From positions 1 to 64,000 of IMG/VR virus record IMGVR_UViG_3300044611_001552: a DNA stretch of 64,000 nucleotides; one strand, written 5' to 3'. This DNA is from a virus. The notes below the pieces were generated by a model. It saw only the letters and a list, made by a program, of their open reading frames with translations. It had not been told where the DNA came from and made no database searches. Position numbers and translations under genes: made by a program. Positions 46,267 through 55,924 of this stretch are shown here, in pieces; within the stretch, counting starts at the first letter, position 1; every line of letters starts with the position of its first letter.

Positions 46267-47035
46267 CCATGGCGGCGGAGTAGTTTCATTTGATAATGTC
46301 ATTGATGTAGATCAAGCATTTTTGAAAGAATACGTTTTATGGCTAAAGCAAGAAAAAGAAGACACTTTTACCTACATAGAAGAAGATGGCACAACCTCTG
46401 CAGTAAATAAGACAAATTTTAAATTTCAATTAAACGAAATACCAAAAACTCCAAGAAGATTTTCCACACATGGCAGAACGCTTACTCAAAAACAAAAAGA
46501 TTTTATGAAAGCATGCACAGACGGACTGTATAGATGTGTACTACAATACTGTCTGCTCTATCCTGAAGTTACGCCTTCTATATGGTGGAAAACTAGCGGT
46601 CATATAGCAGGATATAATGATGGCAGACACATAGGCCCCCATTGCGATGATACAATTCAATTTGATTTTGACGAGTTACCAAAAAATGAATTTCCTATTC
46701 ATAACACACTTAGTGGCGCTCTATATCTCAATAACTGCGTAGATAGTGAGCATGAGCTTAATGGAGATAATTTTACTGGTGGACATATAATATTTAAATA
46801 TGCGGGTGTTGACTATGTTCCAAAAGCTGGTAGTGCAGTTGTCTACCCATCTAGTTATATTGGAACACACGAAGTAACTCCAGTAACAAAAGGTTCACGA
46901 TACGTTTTTTTAGAGTTTTTTGCCTATGGTATACCAAAAAATGGGGACGGAACACCTGGCAAAGGGGACCACCTTGAATGGCTGCCTAACATAAGGGAAG
47001 ATGTATTAAAAATGCAAGAATTAAATAAAGAATAG
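46247..47035 (+). CDS. P4H-like 2OG/Fe(II) oxygenase (subgroup B)
   Basis: A 262-residue oxygenase with IGPHCDDT (HxD), GALYLNNCVDSEHEL, FTGGHIIFKY, and VVYPSSYIGTHEVTPVTKGSRYVF with distal His and Arg. Its ATG lies 20 bases inside the preceding gene. Together with 48646 it forms a pair that uses YPS-x-YIG-x-HEV where subgroup A has FPxNYxAAHEV. Confidence 0.8.
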   Translation: MSIKYHNHGGGVVSFDNVIDVDQAFLKEYVLWLKQEKEDTFTYIEEDGTTSAVNKTNFKFQLNEIPKTPRRFSTHGRTLTQKQKDFMKACTDGLYRCVLQYCLLYPEVTPSIWWKTSGHIAGYNDGRHIGPHCDDTIQFDFDELPKNEFPIHNTLSGALYLNNCVDSEHELNGDNFTGGHIIFKYAGVDYVPKAGSAVVYPSSYIGTHEVTPVTKGSRYVFLEFFAYGIPKNGDGTPGKGDHLEWLPNIREDVLKMQELNKE

Positions 47036-47040
47036 TTTCT

Positions 47041-47673
47041 TTAGTCAATTGTGTCTTTTTTATCTATACACCAAAAAGACGGACTCATCATTCTTATTCC
47101 AGAAGTAACCTCTTCAACACGATGCATGTAGCGTACTGAGGTGGGAAATACTAATAGCATATTTGGCTCAGGTTTTATTTTTATATCAAGCTCTATAAAA
47201 TGTAAGAGTCCACCTTCAAAATCTTCATTAAAATAAAATACACTACTATAATCTCTATGCGGATGGCCGCTATAAGTGGGCACATCTACACTTCCATCCC
47301 AATGCGTGCGTATCGCTTCTCCAGGAAAGAATATAACTACACTAGCGTCTTTTTCTTGGCATATTTCAGTTTTATATATTAAAGATAAATTTTCTCTGGT
47401 TTTATTTAAAAAATCAGTCTTGTATGGATCTATAAAATCAACACTACCAGAAGGTACTTTGATTGCGTTTTTAATTAAATTATCGTTTTTATATTCAGGA
47501 TAGCTTTCCAAATTAATTTCTTGATATGATATATTTTGATTTTCCGTAGATTCATTTACTTTTGACAAAACATCTAAATACAACAAACGGAAAGATTCTT
47601 CCATAAAGTAGTTTTTTATTTGGTATATATCTTCTGCGACTCTCGCTATTTTTTGATTACTTTGCATGACCAT
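47041..47673 (-). CDS. P4H-like 2OG/Fe(II) oxygenase on the minus strand
   Basis: About 210 residues; the frame extends upstream to 47781 but that would overlap the divergent gene, so I favour the ATG at 47673 (47667 is an alternative). Motifs are HPHRDYSSVFYFNEDFEGGLL (HxD as HRD) and VFPTSVRYMHRVEEVTSGIRM (distal His and Arg). It interrupts the otherwise plus-strand operon, ending five bases from 46247-47035. Confidence 0.7.
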   Translation of the reverse strand: MVMQSNQKIARVAEDIYQIKNYFMEESFRLLYLDVLSKVNESTENQNISYQEINLESYPEYKNDNLIKNAIKVPSGSVDFIDPYKTDFLNKTRENLSLIYKTEICQEKDASVVIFFPGEAIRTHWDGSVDVPTYSGHPHRDYSSVFYFNEDFEGGLLHFIELDIKIKPEPNMLLVFPTSVRYMHRVEEVTSGIRMMSPSFWCIDKKDTID

Positions 47674-47751
47674 GAGATATACTGTATCATGTAAAAATTG
47701 ACTTTGGCAAATTGTAACAAGAAAAAATATAAATATGGAGTTAATAGAAAT

Positions 47752-48633
47752 ATGATTTTTAATAAAGTTCAGCCAAAACACTTGGGCGGTGGTGTTGTTT
47801 TGTTTGAAAATGCTCTGGAATTAGATTGGGACTTATTAATTAGCAAGTCGCAAGATCTTATTGAAGAAGAGTGGGGCAATATGTATGAGTCTGCAATTGA
47901 TCCAGAAAATGGTGAAGAGATATACATAAATAAAAGCGGATACTTCTTCAAAAAAGAATCAATAGACCTAATGCCGAAAAGAGCTGGCGCAATACACAAC
48001 AAGGACGACGAAGATCTTCAAAGCACATTGAACTTTATAGAAGAAGCAAAAGATAAATGCCTACTGCAGTATTTTGAAATTTTTCCTTTAGCATATAAAT
48101 GTGTTTGGTGGAAAGTTAAAGGTCATATACTACAATATCGCAAAGGGGTCTATCTGGGTTCCCATTCTGACATTAGTGCAGATTACATATATGACATATT
48201 GGAACCCAAGGATCAGTTAGCACTAAGAAATGTAGTGACTTCATTAGTTTATTTTAATGATTCAGTAGAAGAAATGCAAGATCTTAAATTCAATAATTAC
48301 ATTGGCGGACATCATTATTTCAATTATTTAGATATAACATATAAGCCAAAAAAGGGGGACATTTTATTTTTTCCATCAAACTATATGGCAGCACATGAAG
48401 TTCTTCCAGTTATAGAAGGGCTTAGGTATAGTTATTTGGGATGGTATAGCCAGGGAACTCCTAATCCAAATGTTCACGAATATGTTGCAGATCCAATAAA
48501 GAATCCAGAATTAGCAAAAAAAGCAACAAACGTCTACATGCCAAGCCTAAGGCAGGATTTTCAGCAGCACCTTTTAAGAGAAGGTTATCAACAGGATTCT
48601 TATCAATATAATATTACTAAATCAAACTATTAA
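47752..48633 (+). CDS. P4H-like 2OG/Fe(II) oxygenase (subgroup A)
   Basis: 293 residues from ATG 47752, preceded by GGAG. It carries LGSHSDISA (HxD), TSLVYFNDSVEEM, IGGHHYFNY, and GDILFFPSNYMAAHEVLPVIEGLRYSY with His and Arg. It is clearly paralogous to 45160 but lacks that protein's long tail. Divergent from 47041-47673 across a short AT-rich gap that must hold both promoters. Confidence 0.8.
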   Translation: MIFNKVQPKHLGGGVVLFENALELDWDLLISKSQDLIEEEWGNMYESAIDPENGEEIYINKSGYFFKKESIDLMPKRAGAIHNKDDEDLQSTLNFIEEAKDKCLLQYFEIFPLAYKCVWWKVKGHILQYRKGVYLGSHSDISADYIYDILEPKDQLALRNVVTSLVYFNDSVEEMQDLKFNNYIGGHHYFNYLDITYKPKKGDILFFPSNYMAAHEVLPVIEGLRYSYLGWYSQGTPNPNVHEYVADPIKNPELAKKATNVYMPSLRQDFQQHLLREGYQQDSYQYNITKSNY

Positions 48634-48645
48634 GGAATAGCAAAA

Positions 48646-49422
48646 ATGAAAGTAAGCCATGTAGGAATGGGGGTAGTTATAATAGATGAGTTATTCAGTA
48701 TAGATGATGATATATTGGAAAATTATCTTAATTGGTTAAAACGTGCCCCAGAAAATACTTTTGAGTACTATACCGAAAATGATAAAGAGTACGCAAAAAA
48801 TAAAACAGGTTTTATTTTTGAGGCTAAAGACATTAAATACGCACCACAAAGGTTTTTGGATGTCAAAGGAAAAAATAGGCAAGACAAACCAAATCAAGAA
48901 TATATAGAAATTATAGACTACCTAGAGGATAGCGCATACAAAGGTTTAGTTGAGTATTGCAAGATTTTTAGAGATGCAGCAACAACTTGTTGGTGGAGGC
49001 CAATAGGTCATATAGCTGGCTACTGCAAGGATCAGAGTATAGGTCCGCATTGTGATAATCAAGTTCCTTTTGAGTGGGGGCAAAAAACAGGCAGCCAAGT
49101 CTCAATGCACAGCAGTGTTAGCATTAACCTGTATCTAAACAATAGTGTTGAACAATTACAGAATAATGAGCTTAGTAAATATGTTGGTGGAGAATTAAAC
49201 TTCCCAAATATTCCATATCAGTGGAAACCAAAACATGGTTCTGCAGCTATATATCCTTCAAACTATATCGGCAGACACGAGGTTCTGCCGGTCTTAGAAG
49301 GTGAGCGTTATGCATTCTTAACTATGGCATGCTATGGAACATCTTTTGATGGTGGCGAAGTGGTTGGAGGGGAAAGCGAGTATAAAATCTGGATGAAAGA
49401 CCTTATTAAAGACATTAATTAA
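48646..49422 (+). CDS. P4H-like 2OG/Fe(II) oxygenase (subgroup B)
   Basis: 258 residues with SIGPHCDNQ (HxD), INLYLNNSVEQL, VGGELNFPN, and AIYPSNYIGRHEVLPVLEGERYAF with distal His and Arg. Paralogous to 46247. Last gene of the oxygenase island; an AT-rich gap with promoter-like elements follows. Confidence 0.8.
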   Translation: MKVSHVGMGVVIIDELFSIDDDILENYLNWLKRAPENTFEYYTENDKEYAKNKTGFIFEAKDIKYAPQRFLDVKGKNRQDKPNQEYIEIIDYLEDSAYKGLVEYCKIFRDAATTCWWRPIGHIAGYCKDQSIGPHCDNQVPFEWGQKTGSQVSMHSSVSINLYLNNSVEQLQNNELSKYVGGELNFPNIPYQWKPKHGSAAIYPSNYIGRHEVLPVLEGERYAFLTMACYGTSFDGGEVVGGESEYKIWMKDLIKDIN

Positions 49423-49478
49423 ATAAATTATTATATAAGATTTTCCGCTACTATACTTAAAAAGTAAGGGTTTTGATT

Positions 49479-49769
49479 ATGTTATACGATGATCTATTTT
49501 CATATTCCCAAAGTGGCGTTTCATATTCTGGTGGACTTGAACTGGGAATACCAACGGTATCCAGTCCTATTTCTGCAGGTATTCCAGGGGTAGTTTTTGT
49601 GTCAGAGATAGACCACAATAACTATTCAACAGTTGGTGTTGTTTCGATAGATTATGTTTCAAGTAGTATAGTTGTCATAGAGACAACTCAGTCAAAACCA
49701 TCAGCTACTACGTATTCAGCAACTCAGTCAAGGCCATCAGCCACGACTTATATTGAGTATTTGAATTAA
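49479..49769 (+). CDS. Small beta-rich, Thr/Ser-rich protein
   Basis: Ninety-six residues from ATG 49479. It is beta-rich with a short internal repeat near the end, in which the unit TQS-K/R-PSATTY occurs twice. Lies between the oxygenase island and the connector genes. Probably a minor virion protein; no family recognised. Confidence 0.45.
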   Translation: MLYDDLFSYSQSGVSYSGGLELGIPTVSSPISAGIPGVVFVSEIDHNNYSTVGVVSIDYVSSSIVVIETTQSKPSATTYSATQSRPSATTYIEYLN

Positions 49770-49821
49770 AACTACATACTAGTACTATAAATATAGTTTT
49801 TTTATTTAAATTGGAGACAAT

Positions 49822-50719
49822 ATGTCCAATTCCGTTTTGGTCAATGACACAGTAAGAATTAAAGTAAAGTTTATTGATATAGACCCATTAACACGGGGAT
49901 CAAGAAGAGGTTAGTCCAACTTCTGTATATGTTATTGTAAAAGACTCTGCTGAAACGCAAGTGGTCAGTACAACAGCATCATCTATATCTTCGTCTGAAT
50001 ATTACTATGATTTTACCCCATCAGAAGCTGGTGAATATACGGTTACGTTCACAGGAGTGCTTGCAAACTCAAGTCAGATAATTGTGACTCAGACATTATA
50101 TGTTAGTGATCCAGACAGTCAATATGAACCATCTGTAACACTCGGTGCAGATGAGGTTATATTATTTGCGCCAGATGTAGATCCTTTATACTTAGATCCC
50201 GAAGAAATTCTATCAATTTTTCCAGAATCTTCTTTAATAGAAGCTGGGGAATTAATTCATCATTACTCAAATGAAGTTAAACAAATATATTCGTTTAAGT
50301 CAGATAATGATGCGGCAAACATGCCCTATGTAGCCCTTGAGTATATTAAAGCTTCTGTGGCGTGCGATTTAAGTAGAATATATGGCCTTGGTGGTGACGA
50401 TGAATTGCAGATTAGATTGGGAGATTTAAGTGTTACCAATAGATCACTTCCAAGGGGAACAGTAAACAGGGGTAATGCAACAACTTGGTGTCAAATGGCA
50501 GCGGCATTAAGAAAAGAAATGTTAGCAAAGATTACCGGAATAAAAGGCGTCCAACCAAAAGGTCTTCCAGCAGATTTTATTCCAACTACAGGAAAGTCAA
50601 TAGACCCAGAAACAGGTCTTGTTGTTTATCTTAGAGATAGGGATCTTCTTGGACCAGGAAGAAAAAACACAAACGTAGACGACCCTATGCCTAAAAGAGG
50701 TCTAAGAAGTCGTGACTAA
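49822..50719 (+). CDS. Head-tail connector with N-terminal Ig-like domain; CGG +1 site
   Basis: 298 residues when recoded at CGG 49894. The N-terminal ~105 residues form an Ig-like beta domain (TVRIKVKFIDIDPLTG, SVYVIVKDSAE, GEYTVTFTGVL). The rest is a helical adaptor-type domain (LEYIKASVACDLSRIYGLGG, LRKEMLAKI) typical of head-completion proteins. It precedes a connector and the sheath genes and overlaps the next start by eight bases. The zero frame ends at residue 30. GGAG precedes the ATG. Confidence 0.75.
49894..49896 (+). other. CGG +1 recoding site 9
   Basis: Codon 25 of the gene at 49822: ACA CGG G. Skipping C gives GGG GAT CAA GAA. It is the only site followed by G. Confidence 0.87.
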
Positions 50720-51093
50720 TCTTAATAGAACTTTTAGAAACATATTAAAAAAATGGGGTCATGATGTTTTGATCCAAAGAAGATTAGATAATGATTTTAA
50801 TTATTCATCTAAATTTGAAAGAGTTACAACAAGACATATGTATCCAGCAAATTCTGAATTAGCTAATCTTCTCAGAGAAACAGCAGAAGGAACAAGCGCT
50901 GATGGTTTTGAGATAATATATTATTTTGATTCAACTATCAATCCAAGAATCGGAGACAGAATCTATGAAAACATACCAGGCCATTCAGATCCTAATACAG
51001 TTTATTTAGTTGACGCTGTACTTCCAATGAGACGGAAAATATGGGAGAATAGAGTATTGGGTTGCTGGAGCAACTAAAGAAAGCCCGGTGTGA
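50712..51093 (+). CDS. Head-completion/stopper-type protein with predicted +1 recoding at CGG
   Basis: From GTG 50712, straight reading gives 121 residues ending NRVLGCWSN at 51077. A +1 shift at in-phase CGG 51033 gives 126 residues ending YGRIEYWVAGATKESPV, with its stop two bases before the next gene's ATG at 51095. The shifted ending fits the gene spacing and the EYWVAGA style of head-closure proteins better. The ATYYFDSTINPRIGDRIYE-like middle (IIYYFDSTINPRIGDRIYE) is also typical of such connectors. Predicted from the CGG rule. Confidence 0.65.
51033..51035 (+). other. CGG +1 recoding site 10 (predicted)
   Basis: Codon 108 of the gene at 50712: AGA CGG A. Skipping C gives GGA AAA TAT GGG. 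The zero frame continues 14 codons before stopping, so this site would escape a simple broken-gene search. Confidence 0.65.
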
Positions 51094-51094
51094 G

Positions 51095-53081
51095 ATGTCT
51101 ACATATTTTAATGGTGAAATAGTAAATTTTAAGTTTATATTCAGTTTGGATTCTGACTTTTATGATCCAATTACTATTGATCCAAATTGGTCAACCAGAA
51201 ACGGCGATGCAACGCCGTATTATGGATCTGGACAAAATGATATATTAATATATATCAACAAAGGTGACGCTGGCGGCGGGCGGAGTTGCAGATGGCCCCT
51301 TTTCATATAACGCACAGTCAGCAACACCAGACTATGGTCTCGCAATTGCAACTCAATTTAATATAAATCCAGATACAAAAAATCAACTTCAATACAATTA
51401 TATAACAAGAGATTCTGAAGGAATTTATACTTTTGTTTATAAAATACCAGAAAACTTATTTCCTGGTAAATATACAGTTGTTTTAGAAACCAGTATTTCA
51501 GAAACAAGAGAGATACGAGAGTTAATTTTTTATGTTAAAGATAAAGCTACATCTGGTCCAATAAAAATCATTGAAAAAGAAATTTTTGAAAATATTGGTT
51601 TCTTGTCTTCAGCAGAACCGCATAGTCTTAAGGTTGAAGAGATCGTAAACATTTCTGGTGTAGACAACTATTTTGATGGAGTTAAAACAGTTCGTTCCAT
51701 AGAAAATAATTATAGGTTTTCGGTTTTTGTAGAAGATGATATTGAAACACAAAGAACTTCAGTAGTACCAACTGGAAGTGTATACAGAGATAAATCTTCT
51801 GGTCCAGTAGTTGTTGCTGGTCAGCCTCCCATATCGGGAATCGGCGGTTTAAATCCAAACTTTCAACCACTTCAACCATTTGCAACTAATTCAGTACTAC
51901 TAATAGGGCACGCTGACTCATCTACATTACAAATAAATCAACTAAAAAGAATACAATCTCTACAAGATGCAATAGATGCACTAAATGGAGATACAAGGTC
52001 ACCTCTTTTGAGAGCAGTAATCAATTGCTATGGCGCAGGATGTCAGGATATCTACATAATGATTTCTGCACCAATGAGTGAGTACGTTGAAGACTATAAT
52101 AATCTAAATTCTCCAATAGCATCATTTGTTACGACTAAACAGGCAACTCCATCTACTCTAAGCTTTTATGAAAAATATTATGAAAGATTAGAAGATTCTT
52201 ATGAAATAGCAAAAAATTTTGATTTTATTGACATAGTTGTTCCAGTTGGGGTTTCCTTTATAAGGTGTGAAAATGTTAATTTTGTAAGACAGCTTGCAGA
52301 CTTCTGTAGCTTTTTCTATACCAACTCTTCAACTATGGTAATAGGAATCATCGGTTCAAGAACAAACGGCGCAAATATTCAAGACATTGAAACAATGTCA
52401 CAAAAAGGCTATTGGAATAATTTCTTAAAAGATGAACAAAGTGCTACGCCAAGTTATCTAGCTTCTGATGGAAGTGTATTAGACGTGGGTCGACATATTC
52501 TTCTTTATTATGGAGAGGCAGTATTTAATTATCCAAACATGGGCTTAACATTTACCTCAAGTATTGCTTCGGCAATTGCGGGTCAAATTTCAAACTGGCC
52601 AGTATATTTAGGTTTAAATAGAAAAGCATTAAAAGGCGGCTATTCTCCAGTTGGAGTTGAGATGACATCTTTGCAAGTTGCTAGGATTCATAATAATAAA
52701 ATCAATACAATGATTAAAAGCAATAGAACAAGAAGAGCAATACCATTTCAAATTTTAATATCTGATGATAAGACTTTAGCAAAAGAAGGCTCAAGTCTAG
52801 CCAATCTTCCTCAAGTAAGATTGGTAGCGATGATAATGAATGAGGTTCTATCAATAGCTTCATCTTCATCAGGGAAGTTCTCTCATGACATCATTAGCGA
52901 AAGACTCACTGGAATGTTTAAGATGTTAAAAGCATCAACCCCATCAATAATAAAGGACTATAGATTTGAAATGTTTGCGGATAAAAGAAAAAGAGGAAAT
53001 TTTTACATAGAAATTGATGTAGTCTCTCCTCACACTCTAAAAAGAATAAACTTTGGAATCGTAGCAGGACCAGGAGCGTAA
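51095..53081 (+). CDS. Large tail-sheath-like protein with N-terminal beta domain; CGG +1 site
   Basis: 661 residues when recoded at CGG 51281. An N-terminal beta domain of ~150 residues (YNYITRDSEGIYTFVYKIPE, FPGKYTVVLET) is followed by a sheath-like region: NSVLLIGHADSS, LRAVINCYGAGCQDIYIM, VVPVGVSFI, VGRHILLYYGEAVF, ASAIAGQISNWP, and a C-terminal FYIEIDVVSPHTLKRINFG. It differs strongly from the shorter sheath at 53894. Two bases separate it from the next gene. It may be a specialised baseplate or neck sheath. Confidence 0.7.
51281..51283 (+). other. CGG +1 recoding site 11
   Basis: Codon 63 of the gene at 51095: GGG CGG A. Skipping C gives GGA GTT GCA GAT. Two nearby CGG triplets (51274, 51277) are out of phase and cause no shift. 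Confidence 0.87.
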
Positions 53082-53082
53082 C

Positions 53083-53814
53083 ATGCCACAGAATGCATTC
53101 GGTTTTCCAGGAATAAATGAAAATGATGTTATTACCAATAGAATGTATACGGGAGATCCGTTACAGGCTGCTGGCAATCTTACTTACATAGAATTCATAG
53201 CTTTAGTTAAGGCCTTATGGGAAAATGCCTATCCGCAAATTCCAATTGAGCCAGAAGCAGGGGGGCAATATACCGCATTTCCTGTAATAACATATAAACT
53301 AGAATTAAAAAGAACTCATACAGTAGAGCCAAAACCAAGAACAAGGCATATGCCGAGAGATGCTCAGGAAATAATATTTGGTCAAAGATTCCAAAATATA
53401 GTTTCCTTTAGCGTACACACTAGAGCTAATAGGGCAGATGTAGCAGGAGATGAAAATCCAGGTTACATAGGTGCAGAGGTAGCGGATAGAATAATAGAAC
53501 TTTTTGAAGACTTTATGTTAGAACATACTCCTGTTTTTAAAAGATTAGGAGCTTCAGAATTTGTTTATTCTAGAAGAATGTCAGACTCAAAATCTAACAG
53601 AAATGGCATAGACGTATGCACTAGAACCGTAACCTATATGTTGACAACAGAAAAATTAATCGCAACAACAGTTGGAAAGATAGAGAAAATTGTTGTAGAC
53701 GTCAGAAGGTATATGGCTACAGAGATTAATAATACTGTACCAGCTACTCCAAATTATGAAAATGTAGAAATTAATTTAATAGACCTATATCAATCTGCTA
53801 CCCCAAATCAATAA
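53083..53814 (+). CDS. Tail-terminator/neck-type protein
   Basis: A 243-residue protein between the two sheath-like genes, in the position of a tail terminator or neck protein. A conserved-looking centre has KLELKRTHTVEPKPRTRH and QRFQNIVSFSVHTRANR, and a helical AEVADRIIELFEDFMLEH follows. Not interrupted. The assignment is by position and fold impression. Confidence 0.55.
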   Translation: MPQNAFGFPGINENDVITNRMYTGDPLQAAGNLTYIEFIALVKALWENAYPQIPIEPEAGGQYTAFPVITYKLELKRTHTVEPKPRTRHMPRDAQEIIFGQRFQNIVSFSVHTRANRADVAGDENPGYIGAEVADRIIELFEDFMLEHTPVFKRLGASEFVYSRRMSDSKSNRNGIDVCTRTVTYMLTTEKLIATTVGKIEKIVVDVRRYMATEINNTVPATPNYENVEINLIDLYQSATPNQ

Positions 53815-53838
53815 TGTAGTTGTTTTTATAACTATGTT

Positions 53839-53848
53839 GTTACTATAT
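53839..53848 (+). promoter_or_regulatory. Late-promoter motif GTTACTATAT
   Basis: Matches ATTACTATAT in nine positions. It lies in the gap before the sheath gene, 45 bases upstream of its ATG. Confidence 0.5.
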
Positions 53849-53893
53849 GTTTGAATTTAAATTTTATATACCGATTTTGGAGGTTAAAGCTCG

Positions 53894-55180
53894 ATGGCTA
53901 TTCCTGGTGTAAAGACAATAATTAAAGATCGCTTTTATAGTATCTCTCGCCAAGACCTTCCGGTTGGCCCAAGAGTAGCTGTAATTGCGAAAAGAGGTAC
54001 CGCATCAGGAACAGGTAATGTTCCAGACCTTGATTCGGTCCAGGTAAGCAATGAAGCCGATGTTATCACTGCTTTTGGAGAAGACTCAGATTGTCACAGA
54101 GCATATGTTGAACTTGTTTCAGCCGGCGCTGAGAGAATCTTTATAGTACCACTTCCGTCAAATACTGTTTTTGTTAGAGGAACTTCCTCTATTCAGGCAG
54201 ATATAACATCTGGTGGATCCAGTGTTTTTGACGCAGCATTCCTTGCTGCTGAATCAATTCTTCCAGACATTATCGTACCTTGGGGTAGAGGTGGACATCC
54301 TCTTGACTGGGAAAGTCCAGCAACGCCAGGAAACGACGCAGAGTTTGGTTTCTACGCTGACGATACAACTACGGTTGATAAGTCAATGCTTGCACGCGTT
54401 GCAAGAGCATGTGCAGATATTTCAGCAAACTCTCATCCAACTTTTGCAGTCATGGGCATTAAGCCATACTATGGCACCTCAGAGGTCATGACAGCAGCTA
54501 ACGTTGCAACTCACCTTGCTCTTACTAATTTAGCTGATAGAGAAGAAGATATAGACGTCCCAACAACAGATTCGGGCGGAAATACTATTTACACTAGATT
54601 AGCAGAAGTCGGAAGGCACGTTTTTGTCGTAGCAGCTGAACTTATTCCTTCAGGATATAAGAGTACTTGGGGTTACACAAACGGTGCAGCATCACTTGCT
54701 GGAGCATTAACCAGAATGGCTTCATATACATCACCTTCAAATAAGGTTTTGTACAATATAGCCACAATGAGATATAACCCAACAAGAACTCTTCAGGCCT
54801 CGCTTAGCAACAAAGCCATTAACGCAGTTGCCTTGAACTTCAACAGAGTTCCAATTTTTGCAGAAGGTATTACAAGCGCTTCTGCTACATCTGACTATAC
54901 TAGAATTTCTACAATGAGAATTATAAGCGAAGCTTCGCTTCTTATTCGTCAAGTATGTCAGAAGTTTGTTGGTGAAGCTTCTACCATTCAAGTTAGAAAC
55001 TCGATGGAAACAGCTATTACATCAGCACTACGCGGTATGATGACACTAGGTGCCTTGCTGGATGCGGACTTTGCGGTTTCGTATATTCCAAATGAAAACA
55101 AGGCGATCATTGACCTCGTAGTAACCCCGGCATTCGAACTCAAATCAATTGAAGTTCGTTTGTCAGTAAACTTAGCCTAA
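53894..55180 (+). CDS. Tail sheath protein
   Basis: A 428-residue contractile sheath protein: N-terminal MAIPGVKTIIKDRFYS strand, the AYVELVSAGAERIFIVPL fold core, and a C-terminal domain (LRGMMTLGALLDADFAV, IIDLVVTPAFELKSIEVRLSV) that donates strands to neighbouring subunits. GGAGG precedes the ATG. Codon choice is somewhat more CGT/CGC- and C-rich than neighbours, indicating high expression. It has no in-phase CGG. Confidence 0.88.
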   Translation: MAIPGVKTIIKDRFYSISRQDLPVGPRVAVIAKRGTASGTGNVPDLDSVQVSNEADVITAFGEDSDCHRAYVELVSAGAERIFIVPLPSNTVFVRGTSSIQADITSGGSSVFDAAFLAAESILPDIIVPWGRGGHPLDWESPATPGNDAEFGFYADDTTTVDKSMLARVARACADISANSHPTFAVMGIKPYYGTSEVMTAANVATHLALTNLADREEDIDVPTTDSGGNTIYTRLAEVGRHVFVVAAELIPSGYKSTWGYTNGAASLAGALTRMASYTSPSNKVLYNIATMRYNPTRTLQASLSNKAINAVALNFNRVPIFAEGITSASATSDYTRISTMRIISEASLLIRQVCQKFVGEASTIQVRNSMETAITSALRGMMTLGALLDADFAVSYIPNENKAIIDLVVTPAFELKSIEVRLSVNLA

Positions 55181-55208
55181 TATAACCGAATAGAACTGGA
55201 GGGTTCAA

Positions 55209-55901
55209 ATGGCTGGAGAATACTACGATAGCCCAGTAAACAAGTATTTAAATACTTACACCACGTTTTCTGGAGCAGATATTGTTGCCACTTTTGGTGG
55301 CGTTGAAATAGGTGCTCTTTCTGGAATTACATTTTCAGTAACAAGAGAAAAAGCCCCAATTTATACAATGGGTTCACCCAACCCAAGGTCTTTCTCAAGA
55401 GGCAAAAGAGGTATTGCAGGATCATTAATCTTCACTGTATTTGATAGACCAGCATTGTACACAATGCTTGACAGAAACAGTAAGGATCCATCAACTGCTA
55501 TGAAGTTCTTTACAAGAGCTCATAACACTCTTCCTGGAGACACAAACCATAGAAGAGGTATTGCTGAATTTACCGATCAAACAAGAGACGTTGTTAGCAA
55601 AGTCCCATTTTATGCAGACCAAATTCCACCTTTTGACATTACAGTCACATTTGTAAACGAATATGGTCAAGCAGCAGCAAGATCAATATATGGAGTTGAA
55701 CTTCTTAACGAAGGTTCTGGTGCTTCGATGGACGATATCGTTATTGAAGAAACAATGACCTACGTTGCAAGAGAGCTTGGTCCCATGTATACTATTGCTA
55801 ATGATCAGTTGTTTAGATTCAATACAGACAATCTTGGTGACATCATTTCAAGAGACGCCGTCAAGCAGTCAAGATTGAATCCTGACATTATCAGACCATA
55901 G
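55209..55901 (+). CDS. Major tail tube protein (paralogue 1)
   Basis: A 230-residue tube protein that follows the sheath gene. The core block GVEIGALSGITFSVTREKAP and GSPNPRSFSRGKRGIAGSL, then DQIPPFDITVTFVNEYGQ, is shared with the genes at 55980 and (weakly) 56787. GGAGG precedes the ATG, and a strong terminator follows, consistent with an abundant transcript ending here. Not interrupted. Confidence 0.85.
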   Translation: MAGEYYDSPVNKYLNTYTTFSGADIVATFGGVEIGALSGITFSVTREKAPIYTMGSPNPRSFSRGKRGIAGSLIFTVFDRPALYTMLDRNSKDPSTAMKFFTRAHNTLPGDTNHRRGIAEFTDQTRDVVSKVPFYADQIPPFDITVTFVNEYGQAAARSIYGVELLNEGSGASMDDIVIEETMTYVARELGPMYTIANDQLFRFNTDNLGDIISRDAVKQSRLNPDIIRP

Positions 55902-55924
55902 TTACTAACCTTTATTAGTCGTTG

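Noticed and set aside
47674-47781. N-terminal extension of the minus-strand oxygenase at 47041
   Set aside because: It would overlap the divergent gene at 47752 and adds a hydrophobic leader not seen in its relatives.
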